A DNA stretch of 64,000 bases. It comes from Salinicola rhizosphaerae. GTDB taxonomy: Bacteria > Pseudomonadota > Gammaproteobacteria > Pseudomonadales > Halomonadaceae. The notes under the pieces are model-generated. The model was not told the DNA's origin, ran no database searches, and saw only the letters and a list, made by a program, of their open reading frames with translations. The position numbers and the translations under genes are program-made. Positions 9,643 to 18,175 of this stretch are shown here, piece after piece (the stretch's first letter is position 1; every line of letters begins with the position of its first letter). The stretch is taken from positions 281,082 through 345,081 of the forward strand of contig NZ_BMZI01000006.1 in assembly GCF_014652715.1 (NCBI RefSeq), given 5' to 3'.

Positions 9643-10473
9643 ATGAGTTCCGAGACGCCGCAGTTTCCGCTGATCCTCGAGCCCGGCATTCTGGCCGCCC
9701 ACCTAGACGACTCCGACTTGATGATCGTCGATGTGCCGCTGAAGCCCGACAGCTATCGCGAAGGTCACGTGCCTGGTGCGGTGTTTCTCGATCACCGCCG
9801 CCTGCTCGCCGGCGGTGGCGACGTCCCCAACGATGTGCCGTCCGAAGAGGCGCTGAGCCAGCTCTTCTCGGAACTGGGCTTGACCCCGGAGACACATGTC
9901 GTTGCCTATGACGACGAAGGCGGCGGCTGGGCAGGAAGGCTTCTGTGGACGCTGGAGCTCATTGGCCATCGCCGATACTCCTACCTCAACGGCGGCATCC
10001 ACGCCTGGCGCGCCGACGGCCACCCTACCACTACCGCGCCGAGCGAGCCGACGCCAAGCGACTATCAAGCCGAGATTCTCAATCCGCAGGTGCAGATTCG
10101 CCGTGAAGAGCTGCTGGAAAAAGTGGGATCTCGCGAGCTGGCGATCTGGGATGCACGCTCGGCAGCCGAGTATCAGGGCACGAAAGGCGACAACCGCAAA
10201 CTCGGGCACATTCCCGGTGCGGTCAATTTCGACTGGCTGGATGTCATGGATAAAGATCGCGACCTGCGCCTGCGCGACTACGCTGAGCTCGTCTCTGAAC
10301 TCGAAGCGCGTGGCCTGACAGCGGACAAGGAGATCGTCACCCACTGCCAGAGTCACCATCGCAGCGGCCTGACCTGGCTCGCGGCCAAGGCGTTGGGCTA
10401 CGAGAACGTTCGCGCTTATCCCGGCTCCTGGAAGGAGTGGGGCAACCGCGACGACACTCCAGTCGAGAAATAG
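9643..10473 (+). CDS. sulfurtransferase with two rhodanese domains
   Basis: Thiosulfate or 3-mercaptopyruvate sulfurtransferase family, 276 residues. Two tandem rhodanese folds are visible: an N-terminal domain (about 10-135, EGHVPGAVFLDHR) without the catalytic cysteine, and a C-terminal domain (about 150-276, LGHIPGAVNFDW) with active C235 in HCQSHHRSG. That loop differs from the classical CRxGx[RT] and CGSGVTA loops, so the sulfur donor is uncertain. No export signal is seen, so it is probably cytoplasmic. The heptamer array starts inside its stop codon. Confidence 0.88.
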   Translation: MSSETPQFPLILEPGILAAHLDDSDLMIVDVPLKPDSYREGHVPGAVFLDHRRLLAGGGDVPNDVPSEEALSQLFSELGLTPETHVVAYDDEGGGWAGRLLWTLELIGHRRYSYLNGGIHAWRADGHPTTTAPSEPTPSDYQAEILNPQVQIRREELLEKVGSRELAIWDARSAAEYQGTKGDNRKLGHIPGAVNFDWLDVMDKDRDLRLRDYAELVSELEARGLTADKEIVTHCQSHHRSGLTWLAAKALGYENVRAYPGSWKEWGNRDDTPVEK

Positions 10474-10527
10474 CCGCGAGCCGCGAGCCGCAAGCCGCAA
10501 GCCGCAAGCCGCAAGCCGCAAGCCGCG
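10472..10527 (+). repeat. heptamer array, eight units of AGCCGCR
   Basis: Eight tandem seven-base units: two AGCCGCG, five AGCCGCA and a final AGCCGCG. The first unit begins with the AG of the sulfurtransferase TAG stop codon. Related heptamers occur on the minus strand at 10587 and 48311. Confidence 0.9.
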
Positions 10528-10546
10528 AAAATCAGGGTGACATTCT

Positions 10547-10589
10547 CTACGGAAGAGGCCAGCGAAGAATGTTGCTGGCCTCTCCGTAG
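10547..10589. terminator. bidirectional hairpin between convergent genes
   Basis: Arms CTACGGAAGAGGCCAGC and GCTGGCCTCTCCGTAG pair over 16 bases with one bulged A, around a ten-base loop. It lies between the sulfurtransferase and the aldonate dehydratase, which converge. No long T-run follows on either strand, so termination would rest on stem strength. Heptamer arrays flank it on both sides, and its outer end merges with the right-hand array. Confidence 0.6.
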
Positions 10590-10621
10590 CTCGCAGCTCG
10601 CAGCTCGCAGCTCGCAGCTCA
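10587..10621 (-). repeat. heptamer array, AGCTRCG on the minus strand
   Basis: Five consecutive seven-base units. Read on the minus strand they start with the A of the dehydratase TGA stop codon, run as AGCTGCG four times and end in AGCTACG, where they join the hairpin at 10547-10589. Confidence 0.9.
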
Positions 10622-12418
10622 GTGATTATCCCGCGGCAGATCCCAGGCGATGGCGCGGTATTTCGTTGCCGGTGACAGCGTCATGCCGCGATCCAGCGAT
10701 TCGACCATGCAGCGCTGAATCTCCTGCCACGGCGTCTGATGATCACGATAGGGATAGCCGCCGCCGGCTTCGAGCCTGTTGCGCCTCGCCGCCAGCTCGG
10801 CATCGTCAACGAGCAGATTGGCTTCGCCTCGTTTGAGATCGATGCGAATACGATCGCCGGTCTCCAGCAGCGCCAGGGGGCCGCCGGTCGCAGCTTCCGG
10901 AGAGGCGTTGAGAATCGAGGGCGAGCCGGAAGTTCCTGACTGACGCCCGTCACCAAGGCAAGGCAGAGAGTCGATACCGCGCTTGAGGAGCGCTTGTGGC
11001 GGCTGCATGTTGACCACTTCCGCCCCACCGGGATGACCGACCGGGCCAGCGCCGCGCATCACCAGAATGGTGTTTTCGTCGATGCCGAGGGTCGGATCAT
11101 CGATGCGGGCGTGATAGTCCTCGGAGCCATCGAATACAGCGACCTTGCCTTCGAAGGCGTTCGGGTCATCGGGGTTCGAGAGATATCGGCGGCGGAAATC
11201 ATCGGAAATGACGCTGGTCTTCATCAGCGCCGAGTCGAACAGATTACCTTTCAGGTTGAGAAAGCCCGCGGCCTCCACCAGCGGATCGTTATAACGCCGA
11301 ATCACATCGTCGTCCTGAGTCTCTCGACCTCGACAGTTTTCCGCGAGCGTTCGCCCGTTGGCGGTAATGGCATCGCCATGCAGCCGCCCTGCCCCCAGTA
11401 GCTCGTTGACGATGGCGGGTACGCCCCCGGCACGAAAAAACTCTTCGCCGAGATAGGCACCCGCCGGCATCACGTTGGCGAGTAGCGGAATATCGTGACC
11501 CAGGCGCTGCCAGTCGCCGTTGGTCAGTTCTAGCCCGGTGTGTCGGGCGATCGCGTTGATGTGGATCGGCGTGTTGCTCGAGCCTCCCAGCGCGGAGCAG
11601 ACGACAATGGCGTTTTCGAACGCTTCCCGGGTCAGAATACGGCTCGGGCGCAAATCCTCCCATACCATCGAGACGATCCGCTCACCGGTCGCGTAGGCCG
11701 CCATCGGACGCTCCTTGTAGGCAGCGGGAATCATCGCCGATCCCGGCAGACTCATGCCCAGCGCTTCCGCCATCGAGTTCATCGTCGACGCCGTACCCAT
11801 GGTGTTGCAGTGCCCGACCGACGGCGCGGAGTCGGCGATGCGGGCGAGAAATTCGGGATAGTCGATCTCTCCGGTCGCCAGTCGCTTGCGCAACTCCCAG
11901 ACGATCGTGCCGGAGCCCACGCGCTCCTTGCCACGCCAGCCGTTCAGCATCGGGCCACCGGAGAGCACGATCGCCGGGATGTCCGCCGTGGCCGCGGCCA
12001 TCAGACACGCCGGCGTGGTCTTGTCGCAGCCGGTGGTGAGGACGACGCCGTCGAGCGGATAGCCGTGAAGTACCTCGACGAGACCGAGATAGGCCAGATT
12101 ACGGTCCAGCGCGGCCGTCGGCCGCCGTACGTTTTCATGAATTGGATGCAGCGGAAACTCGAACGGCACGCCCCCGGCCGCGCGAATGCCCGCCTTGGTC
12201 CGCTCGACCAGATCGAGATGGTGGCGATTGCACGGCGTCAGGTCGGAGCCGGACTGGGCAATGCCGATGATCGGCCTGCCGGAAGAGAGCTCTTCCAGCG
12301 TGATGCCGTAGTTCATGTAGCGCTCCAGACAGAGCGCCGTGGTACCGGCATGTTGGGGGTTATCGAACCACCAGCGCGAACGCAGTCGCTCCGGGGAAAC
12401 GCGGGGTTGATCGGTCAT
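10619..12418 (-). CDS. IlvD/Edd family aldonate dehydratase (D-xylonate / L-arabonate type)
   Basis: Iron-sulfur dehydratase expected to convert a pentonate such as D-xylonate or L-arabonate to its 2-keto-3-deoxy acid. At 599 residues it closely resembles the Caulobacter XylD pattern: [53 protein letters not shown] and [19 protein letters not shown]. Cluster ligands are C63, C131 and C204. The start at 12418 is chosen by homology ([21 protein letters not shown]). It is followed upstream by the AraD1-type gene and is divergent from the TTT transporter operon. Substrate preference within pentonates is not decided by sequence. Confidence 0.9.
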   Translation of the reverse strand: MTDQPRVSPERLRSRWWFDNPQHAGTTALCLERYMNYGITLEELSSGRPIIGIAQSGSDLTPCNRHHLDLVERTKAGIRAAGGVPFEFPLHPIHENVRRPTAALDRNLAYLGLVEVLHGYPLDGVVLTTGCDKTTPACLMAAATADIPAIVLSGGPMLNGWRGKERVGSGTIVWELRKRLATGEIDYPEFLARIADSAPSVGHCNTMGTASTMNSMAEALGMSLPGSAMIPAAYKERPMAAYATGERIVSMVWEDLRPSRILTREAFENAIVVCSALGGSSNTPIHINAIARHTGLELTNGDWQRLGHDIPLLANVMPAGAYLGEEFFRAGGVPAIVNELLGAGRLHGDAITANGRTLAENCRGRETQDDDVIRRYNDPLVEAAGFLNLKGNLFDSALMKTSVISDDFRRRYLSNPDDPNAFEGKVAVFDGSEDYHARIDDPTLGIDENTILVMRGAGPVGHPGGAEVVNMQPPQALLKRGIDSLPCLGDGRQSGTSGSPSILNASPEAATGGPLALLETGDRIRIDLKRGEANLLVDDAELAARRNRLEAGGGYPYRDHQTPWQEIQRCMVESLDRGMTLSPATKYRAIAWDLPRDNH

Positions 12419-12500
12419 GATGGCGTCGCTCGGCGCGGGACAGGAACAAGAGCACTGCTCGCGCACTCTCCTGATGGAAAATCAAAGGCCTGGCGCACGA

Positions 12501-13493
12501 TCAGAGCGCGCGAGCCGCCGAATAGCCGAAGTCCGACTCGCTGGCGAGCGCATTGCGCAGCGGTCGCCCCAGCGCCGGCAGGTCAATCTCGTAGCGGTCG
12601 CCGGGTTCGACCACGATCTTGTCGGCAAAGCTCAGGGTGGCAGTCCCGAAGAAGTGAACATGCACGTCGCCGGGGCGGCGAAAGTTGCGATACTTGAAGT
12701 GGTGGTGCTCGAGATTGGCAAGGCTGTGGGCCATGTTGGCTTCACCGGTCAAAAACGGCTTTTCCCACAGCGTGCGCCCCTCGCGGACGATGCGGCTGGT
12801 GCCCTCCAGGTGCGCGGGAAGCTCGCCGACGAACAGCTCCGGGCCGAAGCTGCAGGCCCGCAGCTTGGAGTGCGCCAGCCACAGGTAGTTGAAGCGTTCG
12901 GTCACGTGGTCGGAAAATTCGTTGCCGATCGCATAGCCCACCCGCCACGGCGAACCGTCGTCGCCGATCACGTATAGCCCGGCCAGTTCCGGCTCTTCAC
13001 CGGCATCCTGGGCAAAGGCCGGTGAAGGAATCTCGACCTCCGGCGCGACCACGCAGTCGCCGTCGCCCTTGTAGAACCACTCGGGCTGCGGCCCGACCTC
13101 TCCCGCCTTCGGCTTGCCGGCTTCAACACCCATGCGGAACATGCGCATCGAGTCGGTCAGTTCGCTCTCGTCCACCTTATCGGCAGAATGCATTGCCGAA
13201 CGAGTATCGGCGCTGCCGAGATGCGTCAGCCCCGTGCCGGTGACCAGACAGTGCGCGGGATCGGGATGGGTCAGCGGTGGCAGCAACCGACGCTCCTCGA
13301 CGATCTGCGCATAGTCGAGCCGCGAATCGGTCGCCGCAGCCTCGACCACGCTAGCCAATGACCGCCCGCTGGCGATGGCCTGTCTGGCCAGGCCGTAGAC
13401 GCCCTCCTCGGCGGCGATGACACGAACCTCGGCGTCGGACATGACCTGAGCCACCGTCAGACGGTCCTCGTGCAGGCATTGAATCAGTCGCAT
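12501..13493 (-). CDS. AraD1/GguC family protein (FAH-like fold)
   Basis: A 330-residue protein of the AraD1/GguC family, related to fumarylacetoacetate hydrolases and found beside pentose and pentonate genes. It has the motifs TGLTHLGSAD, EWFYKGDGDCVVAP, GYAIGNEFSDHVTE and HVHFFGTATLSF. The acidic pair in GNEFSDH is a likely metal site. The family role is not firmly settled; by position it should act on a 2-keto-3-deoxy or diketo acid made by the dehydratase 82 bases downstream. Confidence 0.8.
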   Translation of the reverse strand: MRLIQCLHEDRLTVAQVMSDAEVRVIAAEEGVYGLARQAIASGRSLASVVEAAATDSRLDYAQIVEERRLLPPLTHPDPAHCLVTGTGLTHLGSADTRSAMHSADKVDESELTDSMRMFRMGVEAGKPKAGEVGPQPEWFYKGDGDCVVAPEVEIPSPAFAQDAGEEPELAGLYVIGDDGSPWRVGYAIGNEFSDHVTERFNYLWLAHSKLRACSFGPELFVGELPAHLEGTSRIVREGRTLWEKPFLTGEANMAHSLANLEHHHFKYRNFRRPGDVHVHFFGTATLSFADKIVVEPGDRYEIDLPALGRPLRNALASESDFGYSAARAL

Positions 13494-13930
13494 GACGTAC
13501 TCCTGGAATGGCTGATACCGCGAATGGCTGATACCGCGAGTCGATAAGGACCCGCCGGCGCGGGATATCGGGCGCCCGTTCGGGGCGGACGCTCATTACT
13601 TCCGCCTATGTTGAACATATAACCAATAAGTACAACATAGACTTTCGCCGCAGCGACGATGGCGCCGGCACCGGTTAGTTTCGTCATCTATCGCCGTCGA
13701 ACTCGTCTTCGGTCCTGCTCGAAGGCGGTGAAGAGCGCTGACTACGCTCGAAAAACAGCTGACGACACTGCGCATCATTTTTCCATTTCCCTGAAGCAAA
13801 TTAAGGCGCGATCAACGATTCCTATACCAATGTCTAGCCTTTACGGATATTGCACTCAATGGTCATTGATCATAGCTTCGAGTAACGAAAAGAACACCCA
13901 GTGGCTCCATCTATCGACGAGGAATGCGCC
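13494..13930. other. divergent promoter region of the aldonate cluster
   Basis: No gene. It contains a 16-base tandem duplication at 13507-13538 (AATGGCTGATACCGCG twice), the inverted repeat at 13606-13640, and a low-GC stretch from 13760 to 13900 that should hold the promoter of the transporter operon. A GAGGA ribosome site precedes the tctC-type start at 13931. Confidence 0.5.
13606..13640. promoter_or_regulatory. inverted repeat CTATGTTG / CAACATAG in divergent promoter region
   Basis: Perfect eight-base arms are separated by 19 bases; the left arm continues as a smaller palindrome, ATGTTGAACAT. It lies between the divergently transcribed dehydratase and transporter operons, the expected place for a shared operator. 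Confidence 0.45.
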
Positions 13931-14914
13931 ATGTCTCATACCAGAAAGCACCGTCTACTCTGCAACATTCTTGGCGCCGGACTGGCTCTGACGCTGCCAC
14001 TGACGGCACTGGCCGACTATCCCGAGAAGCCGATCACGCTGATCGTGCCGTGGGCAGCCGGCGGGGGTACGGATGCGACGGCGCGCACCATTGCCGCGGC
14101 GATGGAAGAAGAGCTCGGGCAGACGGTCAACGTGGTCAATCGCACCGGCGGCAGCGGCGTGGTCGGTCATACCGCCATGGCGATGGCCAGACCGGATGGC
14201 TACACGCTCGGTCTGATCACCGGCGAGATCAACATGATGCACTGGCAGGGGCTGACGCAGCTCACCTACCAGGATTACACCCCGATCGCGCAGATCAACT
14301 ACGACTATGCCGGCATCCAGGTGGCGGCCGATGGGCCTTTCGATTCCGTCCAGGCGCTGGTCGACAAGGTCAAGAGTGAGCCGGCGCGTACCTATACCGC
14401 TTCCGGTACCGGTCAGGGCGGCGTCTGGCATCTGGCCTTCGCGGGATTCCTGCTCGATCAGGGCATGGAGGCGGATCGCGTCTCCTGGATTCCCAGCCAG
14501 GGCGCGGCACCGGCCATGACCGAGATGGCCGCCGGCAGCATCGATATCGTGCCGAGTTCGGTACCCGAGGGGCGATCGATGATCGATGCCGGCAAGGCGA
14601 AAAGCCTCGCGATCATGGCGCCCGAGCGGCTCGAGACCTTCCCCGACGTACCCACGCTGAAGGAGGCCATCGGCAGCGACTACACCATCGGCGAGTGGCG
14701 CGGCATCGCCGGTCCGAAGGGAATGGATCCGGCCGTCGTCGACAAGCTGACGAGCGCGATCAAGGCGGCCTACGAAAGCGATACCTATCAGAGTTTCATG
14801 GCCAAGCAGGGCTTCGGTACCGAGTGGCGAGCGGGGGATGACTTCGGTCAGTTCATGGCGGAGCAGGATGCACGCTTCGGCAAGATCGTCGAACAGGTCG
14901 GCCTGGCCAAATGA
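13931..14914 (+). CDS. tripartite tricarboxylate-type transporter, periplasmic binding protein (TctC family)
   Basis: Periplasmic solute receptor of a TTT system, 327 residues. A signal peptide ends near residue 28 (LTALA). The mature part opens with YPEKPITLIVPWAAGGGTDATAR, the usual TctC start, and keeps the family feature of a long Bug-type fold to the end. TTT receptors bind carboxylates; in this cluster a pentonate is the best guess. tctB and tctA homologues follow in the same operon. Confidence 0.92.
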   Translation: MSHTRKHRLLCNILGAGLALTLPLTALADYPEKPITLIVPWAAGGGTDATARTIAAAMEEELGQTVNVVNRTGGSGVVGHTAMAMARPDGYTLGLITGEINMMHWQGLTQLTYQDYTPIAQINYDYAGIQVAADGPFDSVQALVDKVKSEPARTYTASGTGQGGVWHLAFAGFLLDQGMEADRVSWIPSQGAAPAMTEMAAGSIDIVPSSVPEGRSMIDAGKAKSLAIMAPERLETFPDVPTLKEAIGSDYTIGEWRGIAGPKGMDPAVVDKLTSAIKAAYESDTYQSFMAKQGFGTEWRAGDDFGQFMAEQDARFGKIVEQVGLAK

Positions 14915-14985
14915 CCTTGAGCCCCGCGCGAGAGCGCATCGTTTGAGAACGCATCCTGTGAGACAGTCACGGTGAGAGTAAGCCC

Positions 14986-15519
14986 ATGAGAGACTTCCTG
15001 CTCGGACTGGTCTTTGCCATCGGCGGCGGCGTAGTCATCGCCGTCGCCCAGACCTATCCCACCATGCCGACGCTGCAGTTCGGCCCTTCGCTGTTTCCCT
15101 CGCTGATCGGCGCAGGCATGGTGATCGGCGGCCTGCTTCTCGCCCTGACGCAGATTCGACAGCTCAAGACCGCGATGGCGGATCGGCGCTTGCCCTCGAG
15201 TCGCTACGACGTTCGCGGGCTGCTGATCTCGCTGGTGCCCTGCGCACTGATCGTGTTCTACATCCTGGCCAGCGACGTTCTCGGTGCACCGCTTTGCATG
15301 GCGATGGCCATGATCGTGCTGATGCTGATGCGCGGTGCCAGGCTCTGGCTGGCGCTGGTCGTCTCGATCGTCGTCGCGGCGCTGATCTACTGGCTGTTCT
15401 CGAGCTACCTGCTCATCCCGCTACCGGAAGGCGCTCTGTTTGCGCAGACCTCGCCTGTCGGCATAACGGCAAGCCCACTGCGCACGCTCGCTGACGCGAT
15501 GGAGGTCGCTCATGGCTGA
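14986..15519 (+). CDS. TTT transporter small membrane subunit (TctB family)
   Basis: A 177-residue membrane protein with four hydrophobic segments (about 4-20, 40-58, 80-100 and 110-140), as in TctB. It is the small integral partner of the TctA channel subunit. Its 3' end overlaps tctA by eight bases, indicating translational coupling. Confidence 0.88.
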   Translation: MRDFLLGLVFAIGGGVVIAVAQTYPTMPTLQFGPSLFPSLIGAGMVIGGLLLALTQIRQLKTAMADRRLPSSRYDVRGLLISLVPCALIVFYILASDVLGAPLCMAMAMIVLMLMRGARLWLALVVSIVVAALIYWLFSSYLLIPLPEGALFAQTSPVGITASPLRTLADAMEVAHG

Positions 15520-17044
15520 TTTCCTGCAAGGCCTGGCCATGGTCTTCAACGCCCAGACGCTGCTGGTCATCGTCGCGGCCGCCGTCTTCGGTCTCTTCGT
15601 CGGCGCCATTCCCGGTCTGACGGCGACCATGGCGGTCGCGCTGCTGGTACCGATCACTTTCTACATGGACGCGACGCCCGCCATTGCAGCGATCGTTGCG
15701 ACCTCGGCGATGGCGATCTTCGCCGGTGATATTCCAGGCACCTATCTCAATATTCCCGGCACGCCGGCCTCCGCCGCCTATGTCGGCGAGTCCCATCGTC
15801 TGGCCCAGCAGGGCCGAGCGCGAGAGACACTCGGCACCAACCTGATCTGCTCGGTCATCGGAGGCCTGTTCGGCACGCTCGTGCTGGTCTTCGTCTCGCC
15901 GACGCTGGCCGAGGTAGCGCTCAACTTCAGCTCTTTCGAGTACTTCTGGCTGGCCCTGCTTGGTTTGAGCAGCTCGATCTTCATTGCCATCGGCTCGCGT
16001 CTCAAGGCGTTTCTGTCGCTCACCGTCGGGCTTCTGCTCTCCACCGTCGGACTCGATATGATGAGTGGCGCACCGCGATTCACGTTCGGCGTCCCCGATC
16101 TGATGGCCGGTATCAACTTCATACCGGTCATGATCGGCATGTTCGCGCTCAACGAGATCATGATGTTCTACGGCACGAAGACGGAAGCGCGTCGCGTCCC
16201 GGTCAAGGCGACAGACAGCGTGTTCAGCGAAGCGCCACGCCATCTGCGTAAGTACTGGCGAAACGTGCTCCGCGGCAGCTCGCTCGGCACCTTGATCGGC
16301 GCCCTGCCAGGCGCCGGCGCGGACATCGCCGCGTGGATCGCCTATGCGCTCGGCAAGAGCCGCTCCCGACACAAGGAGAAGTACGGCACCGGGCATATCG
16401 AGGGGATCGTCGACGCCAGCTCGGCCAACAACTCCGGCATCAGCGGTGCCTGGGTACCGGCGCTGGTGTTCGGCATCCCCGGCGATACCATCACCGCCAT
16501 CGTGATCGGCGTCCTTTACATGAAGGGTATGAACCCGGGGCCGACGATCTTCATGGAGGGTGGCGGCCAGGTCTATGCCCTGTTCACCGTTTTCTTCGTT
16601 GCCAACCTGATCATGCTGCCGATCGGCTACCTGGCGATTCGCGCTTCCAAGGTTTTCATTCTCACGCCGCGCAAGATGCTGATGCCGGTCATCCTGAGCT
16701 TCTGCATCGTCGGCGCCTTCGCGATCAACAACGCGATCACCGACATCTGGATCATGCTGATCATCGGACTGGTCGCTTTCGTGCTGGCGCGCAACGACTT
16801 CCCCATGGCCCCGGCCATTCTCGGGCTGGTTCTCGGCGGTACGCTCGAAAACAGCTTCATGAGCTCGATGCTTAAGTCCAATGGCAACCTGCTCGCCTTC
16901 TTCGAGCGGCCGATCAGTGCCGGCCTGGGTGCCCTGGTGATCCTGATCTGGCTGCTGCCGACGCTGATTCGACTGATCCGGCGCTCGCGCCACCAACCGT
17001 CCCTGGAACCGTCCGAAAACCGAGGTCCCCATGACACGCCATGA
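15512..17044 (+). CDS. TTT transporter large membrane subunit (TctA family)
   Basis: A 510-residue inner-membrane protein with about twelve hydrophobic segments. TctA signatures are seen as GAIPGLTATMAVALLVPITF (residues 30-50), GDIPGTYLNIPGTPASA and the repeat-like GALPGAGADIAAWIAY and VFGIPGDTITAIVIGVL. A GGAGG ribosome site lies inside tctB. The 3' end overlaps the Ldh_2 gene by 14 bases. Confidence 0.93.
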   Translation: MADFLQGLAMVFNAQTLLVIVAAAVFGLFVGAIPGLTATMAVALLVPITFYMDATPAIAAIVATSAMAIFAGDIPGTYLNIPGTPASAAYVGESHRLAQQGRARETLGTNLICSVIGGLFGTLVLVFVSPTLAEVALNFSSFEYFWLALLGLSSSIFIAIGSRLKAFLSLTVGLLLSTVGLDMMSGAPRFTFGVPDLMAGINFIPVMIGMFALNEIMMFYGTKTEARRVPVKATDSVFSEAPRHLRKYWRNVLRGSSLGTLIGALPGAGADIAAWIAYALGKSRSRHKEKYGTGHIEGIVDASSANNSGISGAWVPALVFGIPGDTITAIVIGVLYMKGMNPGPTIFMEGGGQVYALFTVFFVANLIMLPIGYLAIRASKVFILTPRKMLMPVILSFCIVGAFAINNAITDIWIMLIIGLVAFVLARNDFPMAPAILGLVLGGTLENSFMSSMLKSNGNLLAFFERPISAGLGALVILIWLLPTLIRLIRRSRHQPSLEPSENRGPHDTP

Positions 17045-18086
17045 TGCCGCCACGCTGCGCCAGACGCTGGAGTCCCTGTTCGCCGAAGCCGGCGCCACGC
17101 CCACGGTTGCCGAAACCACTGCCCACGTGCTCGTGGAGGGCGATCTGCTGGGCCACCATACGCACGGCGTCAAACTGGCCAACGGCTATCTGAAGGATCT
17201 GATCTCGGGGCACGCCAAGGGTGACGACAGCGTACTGGAGATTCATCGCACCAGCCCGGTGGCGGCGCTGTTCGACGGGCACTATCTGCTAGGGCCCTAC
17301 GTCGTGCAGCGTGCGCTCGATCACTGCCGGGACGCCGCCAGCGAGTTCGGCATCGGCATGGTCAGCGTCAAGCGCGCGCACCATATCGCCTGCCTCGCCG
17401 CCTACCTCAAACCGCTGGTCGAAGCCAACCTGATCCCGCTGGTCCTGAGCTCCGACCCGGCGGTCGCCTCGGTCGCGCCCTTCGGCGGGCTGGAGCGCGT
17501 CTACACGCCAAATCCCCTGGCGATCGGGATTCCCGGGCGCGAGCAGCCGATGCTGATCGATGTCAGCATGTCGACGATCACCAACGGCACCGTCGCCAAG
17601 ACTCGCGCCGCTGGCGGCAAGCTCCAGCATCCGGCGATTCTCTCCGGGCGGGGCGAGGCCAGCGACGACCCCGAGGATTACTTCGCCGAGCCACCGGGCA
17701 GCATTCTGCCGCTAGGCGAGCTGGCGTTCGGCCACAAGGGATTCGCGCTGGGCTTGATGGTCGAAGCCTTGACTTCGGCACTCGCCGGGTTCGGCCGCAA
17801 GGATGCCCCGACCGGCTGGGGCGCCTCGGTCATGGTGATGGTCATCGACCCGGCCAGATTCGGCGGCACGCAGGCATTTCTCGATGAAACCGACTTCGTG
17901 GCGCGCCGCTGTCTCGATGCCACGCCGCGCGATTCGAAAAACCCGGTCCGCCTGCCCGGACAAACCGGTCTGGCCTGCCGCAAGCGCTATCTCGCCGAGG
18001 GCATTCCGCTGCCGGAAGACGTCGTCGAGGCGATGCGGGAGGCGGTGTCGCGCTCGTCACTGGCGGGCACCACCGCCTTTGGCTAG
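17031..18086 (+). CDS. Ldh_2 (malate/L-lactate dehydrogenase) family oxidoreductase
   Basis: NAD(P)-dependent oxidoreductase of the Ldh_2 family (malate, ureidoglycolate, diketogulonate and similar 2-oxo acid enzymes), 351 residues. Features include HHTHGVKLANGYL near residue 42, AHHIACLAAYL near 117, YTPNPLAIGIPG and GHKGFALGLMVEAL. The family fold rather than the substrate can be recognised. The overlap with tctA and the xylX-like gene downstream suggest a role on a keto or hydroxy acid of the aldonate route. Confidence 0.82.
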   Translation: MTRHDAATLRQTLESLFAEAGATPTVAETTAHVLVEGDLLGHHTHGVKLANGYLKDLISGHAKGDDSVLEIHRTSPVAALFDGHYLLGPYVVQRALDHCRDAASEFGIGMVSVKRAHHIACLAAYLKPLVEANLIPLVLSSDPAVASVAPFGGLERVYTPNPLAIGIPGREQPMLIDVSMSTITNGTVAKTRAAGGKLQHPAILSGRGEASDDPEDYFAEPPGSILPLGELAFGHKGFALGLMVEALTSALAGFGRKDAPTGWGASVMVMVIDPARFGGTQAFLDETDFVARRCLDATPRDSKNPVRLPGQTGLACRKRYLAEGIPLPEDVVEAMREAVSRSSLAGTTAFG

Positions 18087-18175
18087 CGCCGGTGATGCTG
18101 ATCGGCCCCTCTTTTTCCCCAAGTTCCCCCAGCTACCCCCGTTTCACCCGTTGGACAACCGGAGACGAATGACTC

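Noticed and set aside
10472-10621. CRISPR array
   Set aside because: The units are seven bases long and directly adjacent; there are no spacers and no cas genes.
13507-13538. 16-base tandem duplication upstream of the AraD1-type gene as an operator
   Set aside because: It directly follows the start codon region, lacks dyad symmetry and is best explained by simple slippage.
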